A DNA stretch of 64,000 nt. Origin: Terriglobus albidus (GTDB taxonomy: Bacteria; Acidobacteriota; Terriglobia; Terriglobales; Acidobacteriaceae). The notes beneath the pieces were generated by a model that was given only the letters and a program-made list of their open reading frames with translations, did not search any database and had not been told where the DNA came from. Below, in pieces: positions 23,476-31,579 of the stretch (position 1 is the stretch's first letter; the number at the start of each line of letters is the position of its first letter). The stretch spans positions 434,001 through 498,000 of the forward strand of contig NZ_JAGTAS010000057.1 in NCBI RefSeq assembly GCF_025685425.1, in the 5' to 3' direction. A program made the translations under genes and the position numbers.

Positions 23476-24813
23476 ATGGGACTCTTTGATGTATCTCCGA
23501 TGGTGCAGGACACCGGCATGGCACGTGCTCCCTTGGCCGAACGCATGCGCCCGCGCACGCTGGATGAATTCACCGGCCAGGAACATCTACTTGCCCCCGG
23601 CAAGCCGCTGCGCACCCAGATCGAGCAGGACGATGCCGCCTCCATCATCCTGTGGGGGCCGCCCGGAGTCGGTAAGACGACACTGGCGAAGATCATCGCA
23701 CGCGTGACGCAGGCCACCTTCATCGAATTTTCGGCGGTGCTCTCCGGCATCAAGGAGATCAAGCAGGTGATGGCTGACGCGGAGAAAGCCGCCCAGATGG
23801 GCTCGCGCACGATCCTCTTTATCGACGAGATTCATCGCTTCAACAAGGCACAGCAAGATGCCTTTCTGCCCTACGTCGAGCGCGGTTCTATCCGCCTGAT
23901 CGGCGCGACAACCGAAAACCCTTCCTTTGAAATTAATGCTGCACTGCTCTCCCGTTGCCGTGTCTACACCCTGCAGCAGCTCACGCAGCCGCAAATCATC
24001 AGTCTGCTGCAACGTGCGCTGCACGACCAGGAGCGAGGCCTCGGCAAGCTGGGCCTGGCAGCAGACAATGCGGCAATGGCTACGCTCGCCAGCTACTCCA
24101 GCGGAGACGCCCGGTATGCCCTGAATGCGCTGGAGGTCGCCGCAAAGCTGGCAGCCTCGCGTAAACAGAATGAACTGACAGAGGCGTTAGTCACCGATGC
24201 CCTGCAGCAGCGCGTGCTGCTCTATGACAAGAGCGGCGAACAGCACTACGACCTGATCTCGGCGCTGCACAAGTCGGTGCGGAACTCTGACGCCGATGCG
24301 TCACTGTACTGGCTTGGCCGAATGCTCGCCGCCGGCGAGGACCCGATGTATGTGGCTCGCAGGGTGGTCCGTATGGCGGTCGAAGATATCGGCCTGGCGG
24401 CGCCGGAAGCGCTCAATCTCTGCCTTTCAGCGCGTGATGCCATGCACTTCCTCGGTTCTCCCGAAGGTGAGCTTGCACTCGCCCAGGCCGTGACCTACCT
24501 CGCCCTGGCTCCAAAGTCGAATGCCGTCTACACCGCATGGGGCGCGATACAGCAGGATATCCAGCGCACGGCCGCTGAACCCGTGCCGCTGCACCTTCGC
24601 AATGCTCCTACATCACTGCTGAAGTCGCTCGATTACGGTAAGGATTATCAGTACGCCCATGACGTCGAAGGTAAGGTGGCCGATATGGATTGCCTGCCTC
24701 CTTCTCTCGCGAACCGCCGCTACTACCATCCCACGCAGGACGGCCGTGAAAAGCTGCTGGCGCAGCGCATGGAGGAGATCCGGCGCATCCGCGAGTCGAA
24801 TCGCAAACGTTAG
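23476..24813 (+). CDS. rarA: Replication-associated recombination protein A
   Basis: A 445-residue AAA+ ATPase of the RarA/MgsA/WRNIP1 family. Walker A is GPPGVGKT at 61-68. Walker B/DEIH is ILFIDEIHRFNKAQQDAFLP, sensor 1 is LIGATTENPSFEIN, and LLSRCRVY carries the arginine finger. The C-terminal helical domain and MgsA tetramerisation region follow (DADASLYWLGRMLAAGEDP). It acts at stalled replication forks with SSB. It is the second gene of the methyltransferase operon. Confidence 0.93.
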   Translation: MGLFDVSPMVQDTGMARAPLAERMRPRTLDEFTGQEHLLAPGKPLRTQIEQDDAASIILWGPPGVGKTTLAKIIARVTQATFIEFSAVLSGIKEIKQVMADAEKAAQMGSRTILFIDEIHRFNKAQQDAFLPYVERGSIRLIGATTENPSFEINAALLSRCRVYTLQQLTQPQIISLLQRALHDQERGLGKLGLAADNAAMATLASYSSGDARYALNALEVAAKLAASRKQNELTEALVTDALQQRVLLYDKSGEQHYDLISALHKSVRNSDADASLYWLGRMLAAGEDPMYVARRVVRMAVEDIGLAAPEALNLCLSARDAMHFLGSPEGELALAQAVTYLALAPKSNAVYTAWGAIQQDIQRTAAEPVPLHLRNAPTSLLKSLDYGKDYQYAHDVEGKVADMDCLPPSLANRRYYHPTQDGREKLLAQRMEEIRRIRESNRKR

Positions 24814-24825
24814 CAAATAGGAGAG

Positions 24826-25060
24826 TCGACTCTCTCGTTGCGCCATTCTTTGCTGCTAAGCGAAAGAATGGGGTCCCCGGCGAACTTGTTCGCTGCGGTT
24901 TAGTGTGGGGTATCGCGCTGCGGGCAACCGCCTTTTTTTGTTTGTCATTTCGTAGCGACATGGGGAGCGAAGAAATCTGCTTCTCTCCCCATGTCGTCAT
25001 AAGGAAAAACAATCTCGCTCCGCTCGCGATAAAACCTGCGAAGAATGGGACAACGAAGGC
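24826..25060. repeat. REP-like repeat region, GGGGTCCCCGGCGAA type
   Basis: The region shares an ordered set of words with 51306-51530: CTCGTTG, CCATTCTTTGC, GGGGTCCC(C)GGCGAA, TTCGCTG, TTAG-GTGGG, TATCGCGCTG. It also contains hairpins such as CATTCTTT...AAAGAATG and CATGGGGAG...CTCCCCATG. It is therefore a copy of a dispersed repeat rather than unique sequence. No gene is seen in the 259-base gap after rarA. Confidence 0.6.
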
Positions 25061-25072
25061 GTGCGTAGTCGC

Positions 25073-25540
25073 CTAGTTCGCCTTCGGCTTCCGAAACGCG
25101 TAGATAACGGCCAGCAGTGGCGGAGCCAGCAACACTCCCCAGAAGGGGATGATGATGCCAAGCACAATCGGCCCGAAAAAGGCTGCCCACCAGGGGACGC
25201 GTGCCGTCCGCTTCAGCAGATAGGGTTGGATCAACAGGCCATCGATAGCGGCGATCGCACCGTAAAGACCAAGCAGCCAGCAGTAGCTATACCAATCCTT
25301 GTCGGTAAAGAGGAGCGCCAGCGCTGGGCCGCAGACGCTGAGTACCGGACCGAAGTTGGGAATGAACTGCAGCAGGCCGCCGAGCATACCCCACAGCGGA
25401 GCCAGCGGAACCCCGATGAGGGTAAGTCCGAGCCACCACAGTGCCCCGACGATCAGCGCATCGAGTGTCGTGGCACGCCACCACGCCACCAGGGCTCCGC
25501 CGGCCGTCTTCAGTGCATTCTCCCGATCAAATTCGGCCAC
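25073..25540 (-). CDS. Half-size AI-2E family transporter
   Basis: A 155-residue membrane protein starting at GTG 25540 with GGAGG six bases upstream. It matches the C-terminal half of AI-2E (YhhQ/PerM/TqsA-like) transporters: TLDALIVGALWWLGLTLIGV, GGLLQFIPNFGPVLS and IQPYLLKRTARVPWW. Full proteins have about 350 residues, so the N-terminal helices are absent. The good ribosome site argues for a genuine short protein rather than a decayed fragment, but either is possible. Family members export small molecules or act in Na+/H+ antiport. Confidence 0.7.
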   Translation of the reverse strand: MAEFDRENALKTAGGALVAWWRATTLDALIVGALWWLGLTLIGVPLAPLWGMLGGLLQFIPNFGPVLSVCGPALALLFTDKDWYSYCWLLGLYGAIAAIDGLLIQPYLLKRTARVPWWAAFFGPIVLGIIIPFWGVLLAPPLLAVIYAFRKPKAN

Positions 25541-25694
25541 CCCTGACCTCCACTGACCATGTCATCAGATACCTAGGATGCTCCCCCCGGCGCGCGGGTG
25601 AAAAGATGCGGTCCAAATCGGCAGCCGGTCCGCGGGACGGACATCGCAAAATGGCGGGACAATCAACCTTTCCACCGCTCGTACGTCCATTAGC

Positions 25695-25931
25695 ATGGAT
25701 GTCGTTATGCCCTGGCCGAAAAAAATCTGTGCACTCTGTGAGGAAGAATTTGAGCTGAAGCCCGACAAGCCCGGCTTCGCGAACCACTGCCCAGCCTGTA
25801 CCGCATTCGAGATGGAAGAGGCTGCAGCCAACAAAGGCCCGAAGGATGCCGATCAGGTCCGCTACGAGGCCGAAGTCAATGAGGCCCGGCGCGCCTCCAT
25901 CAAGAACCTGCTCTACCGCAAGGACAGCTAG
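25695..25931 (+). CDS. Small zinc-finger-like protein
   Basis: A 78-residue protein (or 74 from the ATG at 25707) with two cysteine pairs, CALC and CPAC, separated by about 18 residues that probably bind one zinc. A charged helical tail ends in ARRASIKNLLYRKDS. The look is that of a conserved small acidobacterial protein, but I cannot assign a function. Its stop codon TAG is also the first three bases of the inverted-repeat element that follows. Confidence 0.6.
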   Translation: MDVVMPWPKKICALCEEEFELKPDKPGFANHCPACTAFEMEEAAANKGPKDADQVRYEAEVNEARRASIKNLLYRKDS

Positions 25932-26044
25932 AGCATTTTCCCTGTAGGTGTGGTGTCGGGCTTCCGCATCTATGGGCGTTTTCCGCAATGAAAACGCCGC
26001 TGCACTCTTCTTCCGGGATACCCAGCAACAGGAAAAAGGCTCTA
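25929..26044. repeat. Terminal-inverted-repeat element, copy A
   Basis: A 116-bp member of the family bounded by TAGAGCATTTTCCCTG and its complement (here slightly diverged at the right end). The centre folds as GGCGTTTTC-CGCAAT-GAAAACGCC. The left TAG is the stop codon of the small zinc-finger gene. Confidence 0.85.
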
Positions 26045-26099
26045 GTCAACTCTAAGGGCTATCATGGCAGGCATCTCTTGGTTCCAGGAGTGTGCCACC

Positions 26100-27029
26100 G
26101 TGAAGCCCTTTTCCCTTTCCCTGTGTATCGCCCTGTGCGGCATCCCTGGTTCCTTCGCCATAGCGCAGGCCGGTGCGCCTAAACCGCCGATGATTCCAAG
26201 CGGCGAAACGCGCAAGCTGACCACTCATACCTACGCGATTGAAGACAAAGACACAACGCCGGGCGTGCCGAATATCGGCTTCGTCGTCGGTTCCCGCGCG
26301 GTCCTGGTCATCGACACCGGAATGGGTCCGCGAAATGGCAAGACCGTCGCAGCCGAAGCTCAGAAGCTTGCCCCCGGACACCAGATTTATCTGGTGACCA
26401 CACACGTGCATCCCGAGCACGATCTCGGCGCCGAAGCCTTTCCTCCACAGACCAAGATGATTCGCTCGGTCGACCAGGAAAAGGACATTGCCCAGTACGG
26501 CCTGAGCATGGCCAACACCTTCATCGCCCGTAGCACAACGAATGCCGAACTGCTTACCGGAGCAAATTTCCGCACCGCAGATATTCATTTCGACAAATCG
26601 TACGATCTCGATCTGGGCGGCGTTGCTGTCCGCATTCTGGCCATGGGGCCGAACCATACTCGCGGAGACACCGCAATCTGGGTACCGGCCGAACGGGTCC
26701 TGTTTTCAGGCGACGTCGCCATGAAGGGGTTGCCGTCATTCGCCAGCCCCGACTCCAGCGTGAAGCAGTGGCTGGCCAGCCTGCAGACCTTTGCCTCCCT
26801 GAAACCGTCCATCGTAGTTCCCAGCCATGGGCCGATCGGAGACATGAGTTATATCACCGGCTATCAGTCTCTGCTGACCACCGTGCGTGACCGCACCACG
26901 GCGCTGAAGCGGCAAGGGAAGTCTCTGGAAGAGGTGACATCCACGCTGACCGCCGAGCTCAAACCGAAGTACGTCGATAGCAATCGCCTGGCGGGAGCTA
27001 TCCGGACAGCCTATGCCGAAGCCTCGTAG
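26100..27029 (+). CDS. Exported metallo-beta-lactamase-fold hydrolase
   Basis: I choose the GTG at 26100, as AGGAG lies nine bases upstream and a signal peptide follows (FSLSLCIALCGIPGSFAIA). The 309-residue MBL-fold protein has VLVIDTGMGPRNG, the metal motif THVHPEHD at 101-108, GPNHTRGD, LFSGDVAMK and a C-terminal PSHGP histidine. The usual HxHxDH reads HxHxEH here. Relatives include exported quinoprotein-relay and SoxH-like hydrolases. Its substrate is unknown. It converges on marR with a 19-bp overlap. Confidence 0.8.
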   Translation: MKPFSLSLCIALCGIPGSFAIAQAGAPKPPMIPSGETRKLTTHTYAIEDKDTTPGVPNIGFVVGSRAVLVIDTGMGPRNGKTVAAEAQKLAPGHQIYLVTTHVHPEHDLGAEAFPPQTKMIRSVDQEKDIAQYGLSMANTFIARSTTNAELLTGANFRTADIHFDKSYDLDLGGVAVRILAMGPNHTRGDTAIWVPAERVLFSGDVAMKGLPSFASPDSSVKQWLASLQTFASLKPSIVVPSHGPIGDMSYITGYQSLLTTVRDRTTALKRQGKSLEEVTSTLTAELKPKYVDSNRLAGAIRTAYAEAS

Positions 27030-27418
27030 CTGACGGCACGCATTGCGGCAAACAGAGCCTGCCACTCCTCGTCACCCAGCGCTTTGCGGAGACGTTTCTG
27101 TGCCCGCTGCCAATGCGGCATCGTGTCGGCCAGAAGTCGCCGGCCGACAGAGGTGACGCGCAATCCGCCACGTCCACCCTCCACCCAGCCGCGTTTTTTC
27201 ATCACGGCGATGTCGCGCGAGACAGTGGTTTTATCCATGCACAGAGCATGGGCAAGACCAGCCTGCGTACAAAGCGGCATATGCTCCATCATTTGCAGCA
27301 GGCCGAACTGCGCCGGCTCCATGTGGCCCGCCATCTCTTCGGCATACAGACGCGTCAAGACTCTCGCCAGCCGGCGGGCAGACATGCAGGCGCACGGAAG
27401 CTCTGGAAGAGCCGTCAC
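27011..27418 (-). CDS. MarR-family transcriptional regulator
   Basis: A 135-residue protein with the MarR winged helix: QFGLLQMMEHMPLCTQAGLA leads into the recognition helix DKTTVSRDIAVMKKRGWVE, a beta-wing follows (GGRGGLRVTSVGRRL), and helical dimerisation segments lie at both ends. It is the second gene of a two-gene operon and overlaps the first by 4 bp. A perfect inverted repeat in the operon promoter is the likely autoregulatory site. Confidence 0.88.
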   Translation of the reverse strand: MTALPELPCACMSARRLARVLTRLYAEEMAGHMEPAQFGLLQMMEHMPLCTQAGLAHALCMDKTTVSRDIAVMKKRGWVEGGRGGLRVTSVGRRLLADTMPHWQRAQKRLRKALGDEEWQALFAAMRAVSYEASA

Positions 27419-27798
27419 TGCCTGCTCCCCAGAAGGCGTTTGAGTGGCTGCAGCGGCGCGAGCGGCGTGAACTGGAGATCGACAAGGCCGGCCTTATCCA
27501 ATGGCAGCGCGCCCATAATGCCCTTGGCCTCGTCCACACTGGTGGCGTTTAACAGAAAGACGACGCCTGTGCCATCGGCACGCGAATACCACTGCAGGAT
27601 CTTGCCGTCGAGATAAGCCTGGACGGTATCCATCACCTCCTGCTGCATAACGGGAGCTACCTTCGACCTCATCTCCGGCTTAACTGTGAGGTTCACCAGA
27701 ATACAGGTGGGTTTCACGGGTGTCTGGGAAATGGGAGACTGGGAATGCAAGCTTCCCCAACCGGCAAGAAGCACGAGGACGAGAAGAAATTTGCGCAT
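27415..27798 (-). CDS. Exported small dimeric alpha/beta-barrel-like protein
   Basis: 127 residues from the ATG at 27798 (CAGGAG upstream). A signal peptide (FLLVLVLLAGWGSLHS) precedes a domain with CILVNLTVKPEMRSKVAPVM, VQAYLDGKILQWYSRADGTG and DEAKGIMGALPLDKAGL. This pattern resembles ferredoxin-like YCII/muconolactone-isomerase-type small proteins. Fold assignment is tentative and no active site is evident. It is the first gene of the MarR operon and probably part of a chemical-stress response. Confidence 0.55.
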   Translation of the reverse strand: MRKFLLVLVLLAGWGSLHSQSPISQTPVKPTCILVNLTVKPEMRSKVAPVMQQEVMDTVQAYLDGKILQWYSRADGTGVVFLLNATSVDEAKGIMGALPLDKAGLVDLQFTPLAPLQPLKRLLGSRQ

Positions 27799-27811
27799 GA
27801 CGACTCCTGAC

Positions 27812-27839
27812 CTATAAAGTTGTATGTACAACTTTATAG
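27812..27839. promoter_or_regulatory. MarR-type operator
   Basis: A perfect inverted repeat has 12-bp arms CTATAAAGTTGT and ACAACTTTATAG around ATGT. It lies 13 bp upstream of the start of the first gene in the MarR operon. Size and symmetry fit a MarR dimer site. Confidence 0.75.
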
Positions 27840-27892
27840 CGCTCTCCTCCCTCTTCTCCAAAGGAATTCTCCGAAACAGCTACAATTAAGTC

Positions 27893-28588
27893 ATGAAGTT
27901 TGGCGTCCTCGTCTTCCCCGGATCGAACTGCGACCACGATACCTACAACGTGCTCGACGCCGTCGCGCATCAGCCGGTGACCTTCCTGTGGCATGAGTCG
28001 ACCGATCTGCAGGGCTGCGATGCCATCCTTGTGCCGGGAGGCTTCGCCTATGGCGACTACCTCCGCACCGGAGCCATCGCCCACTTCGCCCCGGTGATGG
28101 GCGCCGTGAAGAAGTTCGCGGCGAACGGCGGCCTGGTGATGGGCATCTGCAACGGCTTCCAGATTCTGACCGAGAGCGGTCTGCTGCAGGGCGCGCTGAT
28201 GCGCAACGCCGGCCTGAAGTACATCTGTAAACAGGTTCACCTGCGGACCGAGACGACCGACTCGCCGTTTACCGCTTCCCTTTCTCAAGGAGAGGTGCTG
28301 CAGATGCCGGTCGGCCACATGGAAGGCAATTACTTCTGCGATGAGGCGACGCTGACTCAGCTTGAAAAGCAGAATCGCATCGCCTTCCGTTATGCCACTC
28401 CCGAAGGCCTGGTCACTCCGGAAGCAAATCCTAACGGCTCGCTGAAGAACATTGCCGGCGTCCTCTCTGAAGGACGCAATGTGCTCGGCCTGATGCCGCA
28501 TCCGGATCGCTCCAGCGAGGCAATGCTCGGCTCCGCCGATGGTTTGAAACTGTTCCAGAACATGGTGTCGGCGCTTGCCGCCAGATGA
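27893..28588 (+). CDS. purQ: Phosphoribosylformylglycinamidine synthase, glutaminase subunit
   Basis: A 231-residue class I glutamine amidotransferase. The nucleophile is C86 in GICNGFQIL, with the His/Glu pair in [26 protein letters not shown] is diagnostic for PurQ. It hydrolyses glutamine and passes ammonia to PurL for FGAR to FGAM conversion in purine synthesis. The length is normal for the small-subunit form. purS and purL are not in the window. A PHP phosphatase gene follows 18 bp downstream. Confidence 0.95.
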   Translation: MKFGVLVFPGSNCDHDTYNVLDAVAHQPVTFLWHESTDLQGCDAILVPGGFAYGDYLRTGAIAHFAPVMGAVKKFAANGGLVMGICNGFQILTESGLLQGALMRNAGLKYICKQVHLRTETTDSPFTASLSQGEVLQMPVGHMEGNYFCDEATLTQLEKQNRIAFRYATPEGLVTPEANPNGSLKNIAGVLSEGRNVLGLMPHPDRSSEAMLGSADGLKLFQNMVSALAAR

Positions 28589-28606
28589 TAGGCTGAGCAC
28601 TTCAGA

Positions 28607-29407
28607 ATGATCGATCTTCATCATCATCTGCTCTATGGTCTCGACGATGGTGCGCGAACGCTGGAAGATTCGCTCAACATGACGCGCATGGCCATCGAAG
28701 ATGGCATTACCCACATTGTGTGTACGCCGCATGCCAATCACCGGTATCGTTTCGATCCGGAGATCAACAACGCGCGCCTGAACGATATCAGGCAAGAGCT
28801 GCATCGCACCGGCGATGGCGACAAGATCACTTTCGGACTCGGCTGCGACTTCCACATGACGTATGACAACATCGAGGACGCCAAGGTGAACCCTGCCAAA
28901 TACAGCATCAACGGCAACGGATATCTCCTGGTAGAACTTCCCGATGAAGGCATCCCCGTTGGTCTGACCGAAACCTTCTACCAGCTGCAGCTCGCCGGCC
29001 TGACGCCCATCCTTACGCACCCGGAGCGCAACGCTACGCTACAGCGCAACCCGGACCGGATGAAGAACTGGATCCGCGGAGGTCTTCTGATCCAGGTCAC
29101 GGCAGGTTCTGTCATCGGCCGTTTCGGTCGCCTGGCACAAGCCCTGGCCTCGCGCATGCTGGCGGATAACTGGGTTCACGTCATCGCGACCGACGCACAT
29201 AACGTCTCCAGCAGGCCTCCCAAGATGCGCCAAGCGACCGATACCATTGAAGAGATGTACGGCGCCGAAACTGCTCGCCGCCTCTGCGTCGAGAACCCGA
29301 GGCGCATCTTCTACGGAAAGCAGCTCGGAGAGCAGCCGGAACCAATCGGCATCTACGGCGACTTACAGCCGAAGAAATCCTGGTTCGATAAACTGCTCCG
29401 CCGCTAG
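28607..29407 (+). CDS. CpsB/CapC-type PHP tyrosine phosphatase
   Basis: A 266-residue PHP-domain protein: MIDLHHHLLYGLDDGA opens the metal site, ITHIVCTPHANHR, LILTHPERN-like ILTHPERN and ATDAHN supply further ligands. It resembles CpsB/CapC/YwqE manganese-dependent protein-tyrosine phosphatases that control capsule or exopolysaccharide export kinases. No capsule operon is adjacent. It is probably co-transcribed with purQ. Its stop TAG coincides with the start of an inverted-repeat element. Confidence 0.85.
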   Translation: MIDLHHHLLYGLDDGARTLEDSLNMTRMAIEDGITHIVCTPHANHRYRFDPEINNARLNDIRQELHRTGDGDKITFGLGCDFHMTYDNIEDAKVNPAKYSINGNGYLLVELPDEGIPVGLTETFYQLQLAGLTPILTHPERNATLQRNPDRMKNWIRGGLLIQVTAGSVIGRFGRLAQALASRMLADNWVHVIATDAHNVSSRPPKMRQATDTIEEMYGAETARRLCVENPRRIFYGKQLGEQPEPIGIYGDLQPKKSWFDKLLRR

Positions 29408-29519
29408 GAGCATTTTCCCTGTAGGTGTAGTCCAGAGCATCAGCATCTATGGCGTTTTCCGCAATGAAAACGCCGCTGAACGCCCTTCCGGGATACCCAG
29501 CAACAGGGAAAATGCTCTA
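29405..29519. repeat. Terminal-inverted-repeat element, copy B
   Basis: A 115-bp copy in the same orientation as copy A; the right terminus ACAGGGAAAATGCTCTA is intact. The left TAG is the stop codon of the PHP phosphatase gene, and the family's internal hairpin GGCGTTTTC...GAAAACGCC is present. Confidence 0.88.
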
Positions 29520-29535
29520 AAGCAGTCCCCGAACT

Positions 29536-29735
29536 GGGTGCCCCATCCATTGCGAAGCAATGGGTGGGATGTTCGAGCGCAGCTCGAATCGGTTTTGACA
29601 TCCGAGGCCGCTTCGACATTACAGATAAAGACTGTTCGAGCAAAGCTCGAATTTCCCGCTCACGCTTCGCGTGACCACCCCAACGAACACGTTCGTCGGG
29701 GGCCCCGGTGAATGGGGCACCCGGTGCATCGGCGA
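29536..29735. repeat. Hairpin-rich REP cluster
   Basis: Several small hairpins occur in a row: CCATTGC-GAA-GCAATGG, TTCGAGC-GCA-GCTCGAA, TTCGAGC-AAA-GCTCGAA, TCACGC-TTC-GCGTGA and CGAACACGTTCG. The cluster is bounded by GGGTGCCCC and GGGGCACCC. Related words recur at 16.3, 35.2 and 38.9 kb. No gene is present in the 258 bases between copy B and the SDR gene. Confidence 0.6.
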
Positions 29736-29777
29736 TCCCTATTTTGTGGATACACCCTAGCAACCAGCAACTCGCCT

Positions 29778-30503
29778 TTACAGCGACAGTCCACCGTCAA
29801 CGCTGATCAACTGTCCTGTGATGAAATGCGGGCCAGTCGCGAAGAAAAGCACTGCGGCGGCTACCTCTTCGGCGCTCCCATTGCGCTTCATCGGCGTACG
29901 TTCAGCAAAGTGCTGGTACTCAGCTTCCAACTCGCCAAAGACAATCATTCCCGGAGCGACGCAGTTCACACTGATCTCCGGCGCCCAGGCTTTGGCCATC
30001 GTCTGGCTCAACATGTGCAACGCAGCCTTGGAGGTGCAGTAATGCGCGTGCGTCGCCCAGGGATGCAGTCCGCCAAGCGAACCGATGTTCACGATGCGTC
30101 CATGACTGGCTTTCAAATATGGAAACGCCGCCTGCGCCACGAGGAATGGCCCACGCGTATTGGTCTCGGCCATGGCATCCCATTGCTCGACCGTAAGGTG
30201 CTCAAGGGCAGCGGTCTCAAAGCGTCCGGCGTTATTCACCAGCAGGTCCAGTCCGCCCATCGTCTCCGCCGTCTGATGTACCGCCTCTCGCACGCTTTGC
30301 GGAAGACGCAGATCGCAGGAGAGAGCATAGGCCGCAACGCCTGACGTCCGAATCTCCGAGACCACATGCTCCGCCTCGGCGGCAGACTCCCGGTAGGTGA
30401 TAGTGACATCCGCACCCGCACGCGCCAGCTCCAGCGCGATTGCGCGGCCAATTCTTCTTGCGCCACCCGTAACCAGCGCTCGCTTCCCTGAAAGCAGACC
30501 CAT
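29778..30503 (-). CDS. Short-chain dehydrogenase/reductase
   Basis: A 241-residue classical SDR. The cofactor motif TGGARRIG is at 12-19, an arginine-rich loop that suggests NADPH preference. NNAGRFE follows, and the active site has Y155-x3-K159 (YCTSK) preceded by a catalytic serine in NIGSLGG. The C-terminus ITGQLISVDGGLSL is typical. The best resemblance is to 3-oxoacyl-ACP reductase or pteridine-reductase-like members (FabG/FolM type). The substrate is not predictable. A tandem array of repeat elements begins 9 bp upstream of its start and may carry or disturb its promoter. Confidence 0.88.
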   Translation of the reverse strand: MGLLSGKRALVTGGARRIGRAIALELARAGADVTITYRESAAEAEHVVSEIRTSGVAAYALSCDLRLPQSVREAVHQTAETMGGLDLLVNNAGRFETAALEHLTVEQWDAMAETNTRGPFLVAQAAFPYLKASHGRIVNIGSLGGLHPWATHAHYCTSKAALHMLSQTMAKAWAPEISVNCVAPGMIVFGELEAEYQHFAERTPMKRNGSAEEVAAAVLFFATGPHFITGQLISVDGGLSL

Positions 30504-30511
30504 GCGGAAAT

Positions 30512-30626
30512 TAGAGCATTTTCCCTGTTGCTGGGCATATCGGAAGAGGAGTGCAGCGGCGTTTTCATTGCATAAAACGCCATAGATACAGGAGCCCTAC
30601 GCTACACCTACAGGGAAAATGCTCTA
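30512..30626. repeat. Terminal-inverted-repeat element, array unit 1
   Basis: This 115-bp copy has both termini intact (TAGAGCATTTTCCCTGT and its exact complement) and lies in the reverse orientation relative to copies A and B. It is the first of three head-to-tail units. Confidence 0.9.
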
Positions 30627-30742
30627 ATCGCATTCTTCCCTGTTGCTGGGTATCCCGGAAGAGGAGTGCAGCGGCGTTTTCATTGCGGAAAACGCCCATA
30701 GATACAGGAGCCCTACGCTACACCTACAGGGAAAATGCTCTA
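30627..30742. repeat. Terminal-inverted-repeat element, array unit 2
   Basis: This 116-bp unit is in the same orientation. Its left end is altered to AATCGCATTCTTCCCTG, while its right end ACAGGGAAAATGCTCTA is intact. Confidence 0.88.
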
Positions 30743-30856
30743 ATCGCATTTTTCCCTGTTGCTGGGTATCCCGTAAGAGGAGTGCAGCGGCGTTTTCATT
30801 GCGGAAAACGCCATAGATACAGGAGCCCTACGTACACCTACAGGGAAAATGCTCTA
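30743..30856. repeat. Terminal-inverted-repeat element, array unit 3
   Basis: The third tandem unit shares the altered left end with unit 2 (ATCGCATTTTTCCCTG), showing that units 2 and 3 arose by local duplication. ATCGCAA also follows the last unit. Confidence 0.88.
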
Positions 30857-30869
30857 ATCGCAACAAAGC

Positions 30870-30897
30870 AAACGAGCCGCCCGTGGGCGGCCCGTTT
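30870..30897 (-). terminator. Terminator of the secreted regulatory-domain gene
   Basis: A hairpin with arms AAACGGGCCGCCC and GGCGGCTCGTTT (minus strand), followed by a T-rich stretch. It lies just downstream of the stop at 30911. Confidence 0.6.
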
Positions 30898-30910
30898 GAT
30901 CACTTCGCGA

Positions 30911-31447
30911 TTACTTCGGTGAAGAGGTGTTGTTCGTCTTGTTATCCGAATTGTTGTTCGTCTTGCTGTCCTTCGGACGATTCGCTTCCTGAACGCCGGC
31001 CTTGCGCTGCGACTCCTTGTCGCCGTTGTCCTGATATGCCGAAACCTGCTCCCGCGGACGCACGACGCGAACCTCGATGGCCTTATTCGCCTCCGCAATC
31101 TCGTATTGCTTGGCGTAGCTGGCAAACCCGGTTGCGAGCACCTGCAGCACTACGGTGGCTCCACGCGGAATCACATCGATCATTGCCTTACCGTCAGGGC
31201 CGGTCTTCACCTCATAGCTGCCGTTCGGCTGACCGTCTTCCATGGGACGGAAGATCACCGCCGCATTCTGAATCGGCTTGCCGTTGAAGTCCTTCACCAC
31301 CAGAACTTCAATACGCGAGGTCTCCGGCGGCGCTTTGTACTTACGCCCATGCCGATCTTCACGGTTGTCCTGGTTGTTGCTCTGGGCGCTGCTTACACCC
31401 GTAACCGCCATTACCGCCGCTAACGCTACAACACCTGCAAACCGCAT
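30911..31447 (-). CDS. Exported carboxypeptidase-regulatory-like protein
   Basis: 178 residues from the ATG at 31447. A signal peptide (VVALAAVMAVTGVSSA-QS) precedes one carboxypeptidase regulatory-like beta-sandwich (RIEVLVVKDFNGKPIQNAAV, TGPDGKAMIDVIPRG). A low-complexity Asn/Lys/Ser tail with TNNNSDNKTNN makes up the C-terminus. This domain type is abundant in acidobacterial envelope proteins. It probably binds surfaces or proteins, but its role is unknown. It is divergent from groESL. Confidence 0.75.
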   Translation of the reverse strand: MRFAGVVALAAVMAVTGVSSAQSNNQDNREDRHGRKYKAPPETSRIEVLVVKDFNGKPIQNAAVIFRPMEDGQPNGSYEVKTGPDGKAMIDVIPRGATVVLQVLATGFASYAKQYEIAEANKAIEVRVVRPREQVSAYQDNGDKESQRKAGVQEANRPKDSKTNNNSDNKTNNTSSPK

Positions 31448-31541
31448 CCTGGAGCCCCTCAAAAGCTGACGCTATTGTACTTCTGCCACTCTATGACGAG
31501 GGAGGATATCGTTCGATAGCGCCGCCCATGAGCGCTGAAGT

Positions 31542-31566
31542 AATATGAGCGCGTTTCACTCATATT
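31542..31566. promoter_or_regulatory. Inverted repeat upstream of groESL
   Basis: AATATGAG and CTCATATT form perfect 8-bp arms with a 9-base spacer, placed 14 bp upstream of the predicted groES -35 box. It resembles a dimeric regulator site but matches nothing I can name. Confidence 0.4.
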
Positions 31567-31579
31567 TAATCTCCACAGC

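Noticed and set aside
27812..29020. 402-codon open frame antisense to purQ and the PHP gene
   Set aside because: Both sense genes are well supported. The long antisense frame reflects GC-rich codon bias.
30512..30856. Possible CRISPR array
   Set aside because: The three units are about 115 bp each, abut without unique spacers, and have inverted terminal repeats; no cas gene is present.
30551..30922. 123-codon frame with internally repeated peptide
   Set aside because: It is the translation of the tandem inverted-repeat array and has no ribosome site or independent support.
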